NCBI RefSeq assembly: GCF_030272615.1
Contig: NC_081413.1
Span: 717,235,867 to 717,299,866, forward strand
Length of the DNA: 64,000 nt
Direction of reading: 5' to 3'
Source of the DNA: Cryptomeria japonica
Taxonomy: Eukaryota > Streptophyta > Pinopsida > Cupressales > Cupressaceae
Part shown: in pieces, positions 20,663 through 31,243 of the stretch
How the letters are laid out: every line of letters starts with the position of its first letter
Position numbering within the stretch: the stretch's first letter is position 1
Program-made: the position numbers and the translations under genes
Notes under the pieces: generated by a model
Told to the model about the DNA's origin: nothing
Seen by the model: the letters and a program-made list of their open reading frames with translations, nothing else
Database searches by the model: none

Positions 20663-22103
20663 TGATGCCCTCCTAAATGACACAATGTTAGTCTAAGATC
20701 AAACAACATAAAACACACAAGATGTTAGAGTTAATCAATCTAAAAACCAAACACAATGAAGGCATTCCAAAGGAGACACTAAAAACATGCTAAATATATC
20801 TAACTAAAAAAAGTAAGACAATGAGATATCTCCAACTATCTCTTAACATGATATTAGTTCTTTCTCCCTTGTTCCTCTCCTCTCCAAGTTCCAAAATAGT
20901 GTAGCTCTCAGCAGCTTTTTGCACTATGGATGCTTATGGAGGATTGAGATTTGTAGAATAGCTCCAAACATGAAATGAAAAGCTATTTTTAATGCTAAAA
21001 TGATTGATTTTACCAAAAAGACAATATTTAGTTATGCTATGCTAAATGCTCTCTAAAATGGCTATAATCTAAATGCTTACAAGTTTTCAGGATCTGGATT
21101 ATGAAGGAATGGGCTCTATTTATAGGAAAAATGGAGCAATGGATGGCCAGGATTGAAAGGTTTAATCAAGGGTCAAGCTTGAAAGTTGGGGATCCATGTG
21201 CACAATTGGCACCAATAAAATAATGACAAGTGTCAACACAGGATTGGGTTGAAAGAAAGGGGTTTGGAGGCATTGAATGCTTGAGAAGACTTCATGGTTA
21301 TCTAAAGGCTAAGGGTCAAGCCTAAATTAGGATTACCCACTGGATTAGGAGTTAATCCAAGGATAAACCTTTGTGCAAATGTTTAAGAGATAATCATGGT
21401 CAAAACATTAATGACCTGATGAGACCCTTGGGTTGGGTAGAGGTTGAGTCAAAACAAATGTTTTAACCATGTGGGAGAGTTTGAGTTAACCATTAATGGT
21501 TATTGGAGACTTTGTGGATTAAGTGGTTGAAAGTTGGAAGCCTTTAATGGTTTTCAAAGACTTTGGGGTTTTTGGTGGTTGAAGGTTGAAAACCTTCAAT
21601 GGTTATCCAAGACTTTGGGCCATTTGAGAAGTGACTCCATTTTGCTTAGGAATGTGACAATAATTAGGGGATGGATTAGGTTAATTAGGAAGGGGTTAGA
21701 AGAATCTAGAAGGGGATTAGATTTTGCAAGTGGATTTGGTGGGTGAGGGAAAATAGGATTTTATTAAAATAAAAATTCATTTATTTCAATAAATGTGTGC
21801 AAGTTGCATTTGTAGGAAAATGCAAGTGGGGTGAGGATAATGATTTAAATAAATGTTTTATTTAATTTATTTAAAAGAGGAATAGGGGGATTTAATTAAA
21901 TAAATAGATTTTATTTATTTAATTGATTTGTATTTGGTTTAATGAATTAATTAAAATAAATTGAGTAATTTATTTAATTAATAGAAGAATGTTTGGGGAT
22001 GAATTAATTAAATATTAATTAATTAACTGATGGCTAGTAGATTTTTAATCAAATAAATACGAAATATTCATTTAATTAAAATGGACAGATTTATGTGACT
22101 ACA
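20663..22103 (-). repeat. 5' LTR of the young Tat element
   Basis: A 1,441-bp copy of 6753-8197, with the TATA box at 21117-21124. It is the transcribing LTR for gag-pol. The first 160-250 bp on the left (U5) differ at many sites from the other copy; the rest appears identical. Confidence 0.95.
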
Positions 22104-23231
22104 GGATTTAATTTGATATTGAATTACTCCAATCATTGAAAGATATTTTCTAGGATGTCCAGGTGTTAGGCTCTTGTGAATGATTTAGCTAGAAAATCAT
22201 CCACATAATCCTCCATGAAAGTATGCATCATGTCATGGAATATTATTTTGATGGCTCTTTGATAAGTTACACCAACATTTTTCAAGCCAAAAGGCATGAT
22301 GTTCCAGCAATATATTCCCCATGGACATGTCAATGTAGTTTTATCTTGATCCCTTGGAACTATCTTAATTTGGTTGTAGCCCAAAATACCGTCCATGAGA
22401 GATAGCATTGTGTGTCGTGCTATTAGATCAACAATGGTATCGATTCTTGGTAAAGGAAAGTCATATTTTGGAAATGCCTTATTGAGGTCTCTTAAGTCAG
22501 TACAAATCCTTATGCTTTTATCTAGTTTAGAAACTAGTACAATGTTTGAGATCCATTCATCATAGTCTATAGGTCGGATGAAGCCGATGTCTAATAGCTT
22601 CTTCAGATTTGCTTTGACTATTAATGCCACACGTGGATTCATTTTCCTTAATTTCTATTTGATAGGTTTATCCCCAAGAGCGATGGACAAGTTATGCATG
22701 ATTAGATTTGGATCCACGCATGACATGTCAGCATAAGACCAAGCAAAATTGATTTGCTTCTCTTTAAAGAATTTGACAAAATATGGTTTTTCTTTTTCTG
22801 TGAGTGATTTTGCCAGATGTATGGTTTTGATTGCCACTTCAGTGCCGATATTTATTGATTGAGTTGGCTGAATCAATATTGGTGACCTCTCCTGGTAATA
22901 TTCAGGAAGAGTGTCAAGTCTCCCAACTTTAGGTGCCTCAAAAAGGTTTTCACCTTCATATACGTCCTTTATTTTTACTTTTTTGTTTTTGTGATCTAAC
23001 ACTACCATTAGATCCATTTTTAATTTCAATTTTGTGACTGAGAGACTTGGCATTCCCCTGATTGTAGATATCGTTATGTTGTCCACTGGTGGAGCATGTT
23101 TTCAGGTTTACTGAGCATAGATATTGGATAATTGATTCATCATTTGAGAATATTGGTATATCATTATGTTCAGGTTCTTTCCAGTCTATGAGATCAGGAT
23201 ATATTGATGGTATGATGAAAGAATAAGTATC
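22104..23231 (-). pseudogene. pol: Old Tat-type pol fragment (protease-RT linker and RT, upstream half)
   Basis: Frames 22655-23086 and 22166-22642 encode INFAWSYADMSCVDPNL, then GFIRPIDYDEWISNIV, DLRDLNKAFPKYDFPLP and YVDDFLAKS, parallel to the intact pol but with many changes (for example KAFPKYD for KACPKDD). A stop near 22655 splits it. It continues across the young insertion into 6496-6752. Homology to the pol linker fades near 23230, where the copia B LTR begins. Confidence 0.9.
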
Positions 23232-24611
23232 TGGTAGAATACTGAGAGGGGGGGGTGAATCAGTATATTAAAAAATTGATACAGAATTCCCAAACTCAAA
23301 TTCAATCTCACAAAGTAAACTTTTCTCAATCAAAATCAATAATCATAAGAATACTTGATATTAACTGGCTTGACTATTATAGCAACTTAATAGTAAAAAA
23401 ATTCAACCTTTATGTAAATCAACAATGCTTAAACATAACTCAATATAGTCATCCTTCAATGCTTCATAAGAAATTAATCTAATCAACATGTAACATCACA
23501 TCCACAAAAACATTCACCACTTGACAAAAATGTTTATACATGGAAAACCCAAATAGGTAAAAACCATGGTGAGATGGGACTCACAAAGATAGCTATCTGA
23601 ACTCTTCTGAAGTTTGCCCTGTTAGGAGCCAAATCCTGTTAGAGATTTACAATAAGTTGTGTTAAGAACTAATTCCTATTTAGGAATCACCCGATTAAGG
23701 GATTTACAAATATGCCTTGATGAAAAAGCACAATACCCTGTTGGGAGTAACTTCGCTAGAGGATTGAAGAATCCAAGCTAATGGACCACCTTGTTAGAGC
23801 TTACCTAGTTAGGAGATTTCACTTTTGCTGTAATTGTTAGAAAACAACAGTTTTTGTTGATCTGTCTAAATAGTACTACACTTGCTTGATCATATCCTTC
23901 GTAATATTCAATATGTCTTTACTCAAAGTACAAATCCATCCACTAGTTAGGCAACTGCACACTCACAAGTTTCTATCAATCTTGTCAACTTTGCCAACAA
24001 TCTTACAAACAACTTCATCGACCTTAAATACACAAACAATTAGGTCAGTAACATGAGAAAAAACCTAATTCTCATCATCAAGATTACAAACAAGTTGGTA
24101 CAATCTTGACTGTTAGAAATTATAACAATCACTTCACATTCTTCAAGAAAATTCGAACCACTCCATGATCACAGCTCCATTGGACTTTGTAACTCATCAC
24201 ACGTTGTGCATTAGATGCAATCCACTTTGCTCCTTTCCAAGAAATCAAACAAACACACTAAATCAATTTGAACTTATCCTTATACAATGATCACATGTGT
24301 CTCCATCATTTCTTCTCAACAGGTAATAAACCAACAAACTTGATCGGTTAGGGTTTATCAACAGGTTGGGGTTTACCAGTTACATTACATAGATATGTTT
24401 AACCCTTCATACCGGTTCACCAGTTTCACTTACAAACTTTACATACCAGTTACAATATTTTACAAATCTTTTCTTACTCTCTTCTTACAAGTTTACAAGA
24501 CAAAATTAATAACAACACTAACATCAACAATATCATTAATATCATTATACTGGTTCAATTGACATCAATGATAGCATATCATTAATGCAATCTATATGCA
24601 AAATGCTAACA
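23232..24611 (-). repeat. 3' LTR of copia B
   Basis: Starts about TGGTAGAATACTGAGAGGGG and ends TGCTAACA, next to the polypurine tract. It carries the shared CATGGAAAACCCAAATAGG box (about 23539) and short GTTAGGAG/AGAGGATT repeats. The left edge is inferred from the loss of Tat homology and may be off by some bases. Confidence 0.75.
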
Positions 24612-24623
24612 ATCTCCCCCTTT
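24612..24623 (-). promoter_or_regulatory. Polypurine tract of copia B, with a second copy at 24766-24783
   Basis: Minus-strand AAAGGGGGAGAT abuts the LTR. A second tract TTGTCAAAAGGGGAG lies about 155 bp inside. The 250 bp that follow, up to about 24880, hold nothing else I can name. Confidence 0.8.
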
Positions 24624-24879
24624 GGCATTGATGGTAATACAAATTCAATGCCTCTGATTGCTATTGTGATTGGTGTATAGGATTCCTAGTTTACATTACC
24701 AAGTATTCATCTTTCTTTGTTTGTCTCTAGTCTATCACTAGTTCTCATAATCAAACACATAATACTTCTCCCCTTTTGACAACAATGCCAAAGTGAAAGA
24801 AAAAACATGTAATTCTTCTCTCACTATGCATCAACATCATACTACAACTAGATGCTTCCCCCATGGAAAAAATACACTT

Positions 24880-25573
24880 CTTCATCAATCCATGAAAGAT
24901 TATCCAAGAAATTCAGGGACTGATGCAATCAACATCATGCTCAACTAACTTCATGAAGAGGGACAACCCCCAACTAACTTCTAATATACTCAAAACTGGT
25001 CTTAGGAAGAGGTTTGGTAAAGATATCTGCAAGTTGCTCTGTAGTAGAAACACGCTCCAAGATAACATCTTTACATTGAACTTTTTCCCTCAAGAAGTGA
25101 TACTTTAACTCAATATGCTTAGTCCTTGCATGCAAAACAATATTTTTTGAAATGTTTATTGCACTTTGTATTATCCCACAAAATTTTAATAGGTTCTGAG
25201 ATTTTCATCTTAAAACCTTCCAAAATGTGTCTCATCCATATAGCTTGTGTGCAATTCATATATGCTACTACATACTCAGCTTCAGTAGTAGATTGTGAAG
25301 TACAACTCTGCTTTTTTCTACTCCAAGAAACTAACCTTCCTCCAATAAAGAAAGATCCACTGGTAGTACTTTTTAGGTCATCAATATTTCCTCCCTAGTC
25401 AACATCTGTATACACTTTCAAATCAAAATTTCCACCATATGGATACCATAACCCATAGTCAATAGTACCTTTCAAATATCTAAAAATTCTCTTAGTTGCC
25501 ATCATATGTGCTTCCTTTGGATTTTTTTGAAATCTAGCAACAACACCAACTGCATGGGCAATATCTGGTTGAC
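24880..25573 (-). pseudogene. pol: Copia B RNase H and end of pol
   Basis: The minus strand encodes PDIAHAVGVVARFQ, RIFRYLKGTIDYGLWYP, VYTDVD and, after stops and shifts, pieces equivalent to RLVSWSRKKQSC, AEYVVAYMNCTQ and an LWDNT-like block. This is the copia RNase H that removes template RNA. Its N-terminal side is cut at 25568 by the 25574-27988 insertion, exactly between HYVVHSR and PDIAHAVG. Confidence 0.85.
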
Positions 25574-26065
25574 TATTAGGTCCCGAAGGCAACTGAGAGG
25601 GGGGGGGAATCAGTTGTCCAATAAATAAATTAACCAAAGTTAATGCTTAATTCCGGTAAACCAAACTTTGATGCCGGTAGACAGTTTAACAGTTAATTGT
25701 AGTACTGGTAAAGTTTAATGCATGAAACAAAAACACAAATAACATACACAACACATAACACCGTTATTTGTATGTGGAAGACTTGTAAGGAGAAAAACCA
25801 TGGTGGGAAACCTTACCCACAATTAGATGATACTACTACAGATAGTATGTGTGTACAATATGGAGTCTGCACATGCAAAAAGGCCAATTGCCTAGAGCTC
25901 ATTGCTCAATCACAAAATGGGAGTCACACTGACTATAATTGGATGGTTAAATCCAATGATAATGTACTGCTCAAAATAGCATCTTCATATGTTGGATTCA
26001 GTATCGGTTAAGCTCTGATTTGCCTTCTTCAAACCTTCCTTCAATCTTGAATGATGTCTATGTTA

Positions 26066-26077
26066 GCTCTGATGCCA
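26066..26077 (-). promoter_or_regulatory. Primer binding site in the 25574-27988 element
   Basis: Minus-strand TGGCATCAGAGC is one mismatch from the tRNA-iMet complement and is 2 nt from the LTR edge at 26080. Confidence 0.75.
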
Positions 26078-26079
26078 AT

Positions 26080-27988
26080 TATTAATAAGATGAGAGGGGG
26101 GGGGTGAATCATACAAACTTAATCTTCAATATATTCAATAGATTCAACCTCGGTAGCTTTAACAGATATATATAACCAAAACTGTAAAACATGCAAACTT
26201 AAGAACACATAATCATAACAACACATGTAACACCATATTTAACATGGAAACCCAGATAGGGAAAAACCACTGTGGGATTTCGGATGCACTAAGAAATATA
26301 CTCTTCTAGAGTATGCTCGATTAAAAGAAAATCCTGTTAAATATTACAAACACATTGCTAGATGTGACCCAGTTAAGGGATTTCCCTCAGATCTATTAGA
26401 ATCTTCACCTTGTTAGAGGTGACCTTGTTAAAGGGTTTCAAACACTCAATCAGAATGTCACCTTGCTAGAGGATTTACAAATAAGACTGTTAAGTCCACT
26501 CGGTTAAGAGATTTTCTGTCACTTACAAATAAATAATAGTAATGAGTATGTCTGCAACTTTGCATCTAAAATGCTAAAGTGGCTCAATACAATCTAGTCA
26601 TAGGACTTATCTTGTCCCTCTGTTGGGCTCCTTACTCTGTTATTCAAACAGGTCTTCAAGCTTCTCTGCTCGGTTATCACTATGCAACATCCTTATGCTT
26701 ACACTTGCCCGCATACATTGTTTATCAATAGTTCCTTATTTATAAACAATTTGCTAACTGCTTAATCTCTTTGATCACATTTCCCATGATCAATCATGGC
26801 CATCAGATCTTCAATCTTGACCATGTTCAATGTATCCTTCGATCTGAAAAATGTTTTACCTCACCTTGGAACTTGCATATATTTCTTGGAACTTGTGCTA
26901 GGGTATTGCGGTTCAATCTGAGCTGTAGATCTTCCTGTCGATCTTCCATTGCCGTAGATCCTTAACAAACTTCATACATGTTGTATCAATCATTAAATCA
27001 TAACCAGCTCATCAGCTTCCATCATTAAATAATGCATGTATTCATCCAATGCATTATGTTATTACTCGGTTGCAACTCGGTAGACATTCTACCTTCATTA
27101 ACCGATAGCAATAACCTTAGGGTTTACCGATTAGGTTCCTTAGGGTTTACCGACTAGGTTCCTTGCTCAATAACATAGTATAGTATTAACCTTACAAACA
27201 ATAGCATATGTAGGATATCAGAACAATCTAAACAACATGATCTCATCATTGTCTAACTCGATAATAGTTGCCCATTGAATAACTTATTCCTCCCCTTATT
27301 CATCACATTCTTTATGTGTCTTTTATTGACATCTTAATTCTCATCAAAACAGACTTCTTAAGATATAGCAACATCATACTAAATCAGAAAATCAATTTCT
27401 TGACATCAATGACAAAATAATATTGTGAAGACAGTAAACATCCTTAATCAGTTATATCCATAATTATCAACAACCTTCTCAATATCCTAATTGAAATGCC
27501 AATAATCTCTTATTGTTTTCTATAATGCTAATAGTCTGTGTGTATAGCTCTACTTATATTCGTATATACCTTATTACAATCATTTTCCACTACTACCACA
27601 TAATCTCATAAATGAGATCTTACATTTATACCAAAACCTAAGACCAAATGTATAGGTCGCCTCACTAAGATATTACAATAAAATCAATTACAAATAAATG
27701 ATCTTCATGACGTGTCATGCTGATCTAGAATAGATATGCTTGCCAATGCATATCCTGGACCTATTTGCCGGTAACAACAAATATGCAAACCCGATTAGAC
27801 CAACGAACAAATCACCAAAACCAAGTGTCCAAACGATGTCTTTGACATAACCAAGTAATCTCCAGATGATAACAGATCATCCTCAGTGCCAGTGAACAAT
27901 ATAACCAAATATCTGCAAGTGTTTCTTAAGTATTGACAAGTGTTAACATCAATGACAAAACCATATCAACATATCCAGAATACCAACA
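26080..27988 (-). repeat. LTR (about 1.9 kb) of the inserted copia-type element
   Basis: Starts TATTAATAAG (TG changed to TA) and ends ATACCAACA. It has TGAGAGGGGGG near its start and CATGGAAACCCAGATAGGG at about 26246, then TGTTAGAGG/TTAAAGGG repeats. I see no gene in it. Confidence 0.7.
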
Positions 27989-28912
27989 TCGACTGTGAAC
28001 AACATAGTGTAATTTGCCAATTATTGTTTTGTATTCCTTTTCATCTACAGACTTAGATGCATCATCCTTGGACAATTTACAACCTGTAACCATTGGGGTT
28101 CCAACTGGTTTACAGTCATTCATACCAAAAGTTTTCAAGACCTCTTTCACATATTTGGATTGAGTAATGAAAATGCCATTCTTCATCTGTTGTATCTGTA
28201 AGCCTATGAAATTTTTTATTTCTCGTACTAATGACATGTCAAATTCATTTTTCATTTCATCAGCAAAATAATTACTCATGTCATCATTATCTCCAAATAT
28301 AATGTCATCAACAAATACTTCACTAACCAGTATATCATCTCCTTTAGACTTGAGATAAATGTTGCTATCATCACTAGTTCTAGCAAAGCCTATCTTCATC
28401 AAATGAGTATGAAGTCATTCATACCATGCTTTGGGTGCCTTCTTCAATCCATACAAAGCTTTATTTAATTTGCATACCATATCTTCCTTAACTATCAATG
28501 CAAAACCATCAGGCTGCTCTATATAAACTTCTTCTTCCAATATCCCATTCAAAAATGTAGACTTGACATCCATCTGGTATACCTTAAACTTTTTATGTGC
28601 TACAAATGCAAGTAATGTTTTGACACCTTCCAGTCTTGCTACTGGTGCAAAAGTTTCTCCATAGTCTTCTCCTTCTTCTTGTGCATACCCTTTGCAGACT
28701 AATCTTGCCTTATTCCAAACTACAACACCATATTCATTTAACTTGTTTCTAAATACCCATTTAGTACCTATAATATTCTTGTTTACCGGTCGGGGTACCA
28801 GGGTCCAAGTGTTATTCTTCTCAATTTGATATAACTCCTCCTCCATAGCTTTCACCCAATGATCATCACCAAATGCCTCTTTAGCACTTCTAGGTTCAAA
28901 AGTGGATATCAT
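27989..28912 (-). pseudogene. pol: Copia B reverse transcriptase
   Basis: Two in-register pieces (28912-28415 and 28402 downward) encode a copia [45 protein letters not shown], then active-site FVDDIIFG and KPVGTPMV. A TGA at 28412-28414 lies in the middle. The catalytic acids are still readable. The frame ends at HYVVHSR, where the 2.4-kb insertion starts. Confidence 0.92.
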
Positions 28913-29820
28913 GCAAGAGTTCTCTTTTAATCTCTTTCTAGTTTGTACTCTAGCATCCTTATCCCCAATTATCTATTCAGGACCATGATTTAGTCTCACA
29001 TACCTAGGTAAAACATGATCATTCTCTTCAGGTCCAACTTCATCATTGCCATCTTCTTCTAAATTTATTTGTTCCGGTTGAACAAGTACATTGGGATTTT
29101 CTTTACTGGTTTCTATCTTAATAGTTTCAGGTTCCAAAAGAAAGATGCAAGGATCTTCATCCTTTTTGTCTGAACTTGTTCCTTCAACAACTTCAGGACA
29201 TTCATCTACATGGACATTAGCACTCTCAATAATTCTCTGTGTCCAGTTGTTGAAGCATTTATAGGCCTTACTCTTTGTGGAATAGACAAGAAATATGCCT
29301 TCATCACTCTTATCTTCAAACTTGCTTATATAATCACCTCTTTTAATAAAACATTTTCTTCCAAATATTTTAAAATAGCTAACATCAGGTGATCTCCCAT
29401 ACCAATATTCATAAGGGGTTTTGTCCTTACCTTTTTTCATTAGAACCTGGTTCATTGTGTAGACTGTTGTACTTATAGCTTCTCTCCAAAATATTCTCAC
29501 CACATCTCCTTGTATCAACATTGTCCTGTCCACTTCAACTACTATCCTATTGTTTCTTTTTTCTATGTCATTCTGCTCTGGTGTCCTAGGTGTAGAAAGC
29601 TACTGTGTGATACCATTATCATCATAGTACTTACTAAATTCCTCATAAGTAAATTCACCGCCTTGATCTTTTCTCAGACATTTAATCTTCTTGCCACTCT
29701 CATTCTCAGCTAAGGCTTTGAATGCCTTGAATTTACATTACCTCTGGTCTGTTTACCGGTTGCAATCAATTCACCTTTGTTGTCAAAGATTTTGCACATA
29801 CCATTATTGTCACTCAAATT
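28913..29820 (-). pseudogene. pol: Copia B integrase remnant with internal deletion
   Basis: From the right: a GAG-pre-integrase-like start (FDNKGELIATGKQTR), then an abrupt junction near 29730 to GKKIKCLRK, DQGGEFT, then TPRTPEQND, REAISTTVYTMNQVL, TPYEYWYGRSPDVSYF and FGRKCFIK. The zinc finger and the first catalytic Asp region are missing. In DQGGEFT the usual DN is changed to DQ. Several stops and shifts are present, so no activity is expected. Confidence 0.85.
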
Positions 29821-31243
29821 GCACCCGTAATGCACAAGCTGAAAGCTCAAGCAACTTGGTGACACATGGGATAATTCTTAGGCCTATGGGTTGCCTATAG
29901 TGAGAATTAACCTTCAGATGAAGGGCTGGTTCCCTATGAATAACTCTAAATATCTACCCAGAAAAGGGATAGGAAAAATTAAAATGAAACTATAAAGAAA
30001 TTGTAAATGCTAAACGAAGGTGAAGCATCAATAAGATATCTCAAAATGATAGATATATAATCCTAAAAACACCAAACTGCACAAATAGACTTCTAGTTTA
30101 TAACACATAAATATTTCATGCAAAGGATTTAAACTTCAAGAAATTGAAAGGAAAGAAAACTTTCACAATCAACCAAATGAGCCAATTTATCACAATGCAC
30201 AACCTGTGTCTTACAAATGAGACAAAAAATTCAAAGGTTATCTAGATAATAACACAATAAACTAGCTTTCAATCAAGGATAAGAAAATGAACTGTAAAGA
30301 CATAAGGCATAAGCTGGTAATTTTTTTATTGAAAATTTTGTCATAAAACTGCATATGAGCTACAAGAATGTATTCTCTGCTAAAACCAGCAAGAGAATCA
30401 TCAAGAACTAGTAAAGAAAGATATTTTTTTTTCACTTTATACAAAAGCCTTCCACAAGGTAGAGGAAAGATAACTCCAGAATGACTGAAGATGAACTCCC
30501 ACTAAAAATATCTCCTCTAAAATTTGATCCTCTCGTAGAAATAAAAAGCCACCAAAAAGGCTTCAAAACATGCAAAAAGAACTCATGCAAACTTGTTCTT
30601 AAGCTGGGTAATTCATTTCAAATTCTTAGTCAGCTAAAGGTTGACCCATGTGGCGCTCAAAAACAATCCTTATTACCTCAAGATCACAAGAAAAGACTCA
30701 CGCAAACTGCTCTGAGCTTAATAATTGCCTGCATTAACTGGATGAATTCCTCTTATTTTGCATGGATCCCTAGACGCTACCTTGCCTGGCACCACTTTCG
30801 ACTTCTGACTATAACTAACATTTCTTTCTCCATTAGATTAGAATTGAAACACTTATTCTAATGGTTGATGATATGCTCCATTTCACCTGCTTTTCTATCA
30901 AGCCGACCACGTGTCACATCCTGGTTGGTTCCGAGGTTCCTACCCTACCATCTTAGCACGGCCTGGACTCATTGCCGGAATGAAGCTCTTCCATCCGATC
31001 AACCTTAATCAACGTTCTTTATTTCTTCCTCTGAATTGCTTCCTTAGCAGGGCCCACTACTTGGTCACCAAGTCGAGGTGAATAAACAACGCACATCTTC
31101 ATCATGCGGTATAGCGACCACCGCTAGATCTTCAGGAACATACTTTCTTTTTACCTCTTAGCTGCCCGCCTCCCCTTTGCCTTTTCCACACTTGCTTAGT
31201 CACCAAGTCGCTATGATAATTGGCGAGCTTCTTTCTATAGTGG
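29821..31243. other. Unassigned DNA left of Tat element 2
   Basis: No gene supported. From about 30900 it contains blocks such as TAGTCACCAAGTCG, GCGGTATAGCGACC and CCGCTAGATCTTC that recur at 54045-54720, on the far side of the 22.8-kb insertion. Together with 54054-55343 it is probably the interrupted remains of one older repeat, perhaps another Tat/Ogre U3 region. Confidence 0.4.

Larger units (their letters stand above)
6753..22103 (-). mobile_element. Young, nearly intact Tat-lineage Ty3/gypsy retrotransposon
   Basis: A complete 15.35-kb element: target duplication GGATT (6748-6752 and 22104-22108), 3' LTR 6753-8197, polypurine tract, 2.4-kb 3' UTR, pol, gag, 2.6-kb leader, tRNA-Trp primer site, 5' LTR 20663-22103. 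Domain order on the minus strand is gag, protease, G-patch, RT, RNase H, archaeal-type RNase H, integrase, which is the Tat layout. The LTRs are identical by eye over about 1.25 kb, implying a recent insertion. The only coding lesion I see is one TGA between gag and pol. Confidence 0.95.
25574..27988 (-). mobile_element. Truncated copia-type element inserted in copia B
   Basis: Flanked by TTGAC (25569-25573) and TCGAC (27989-27993), a 5-bp target duplication with one change; removing it rejoins the RT/RNase H reading frame. It holds an LTR-like piece on the left (25574 to about 26010, with the G-run and a GAAAAACCATGG box), about 50 bp of internal sequence, a primer site and a full right-hand LTR. 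Coding sequence is absent. Confidence 0.75.
23232..29820 (-). mobile_element. Decayed copia element B, 5'-truncated
   Basis: 3' LTR, polypurine tract, RNase H, RT and part of integrase are present in that order on the minus strand, interrupted by an inserted element at 25574-27988. It stops abruptly at 29820 inside the segment before integrase; no gag, primer site or 5' LTR is seen. It inserted into the old Tat pol fragment on the left. Confidence 0.85.

Noticed and set aside
30481..30861. 126-codon plus-strand frame
   Set aside because: Opposite strand to all elements, no motif, and AT-rich chance composition in unassigned repeat DNA.
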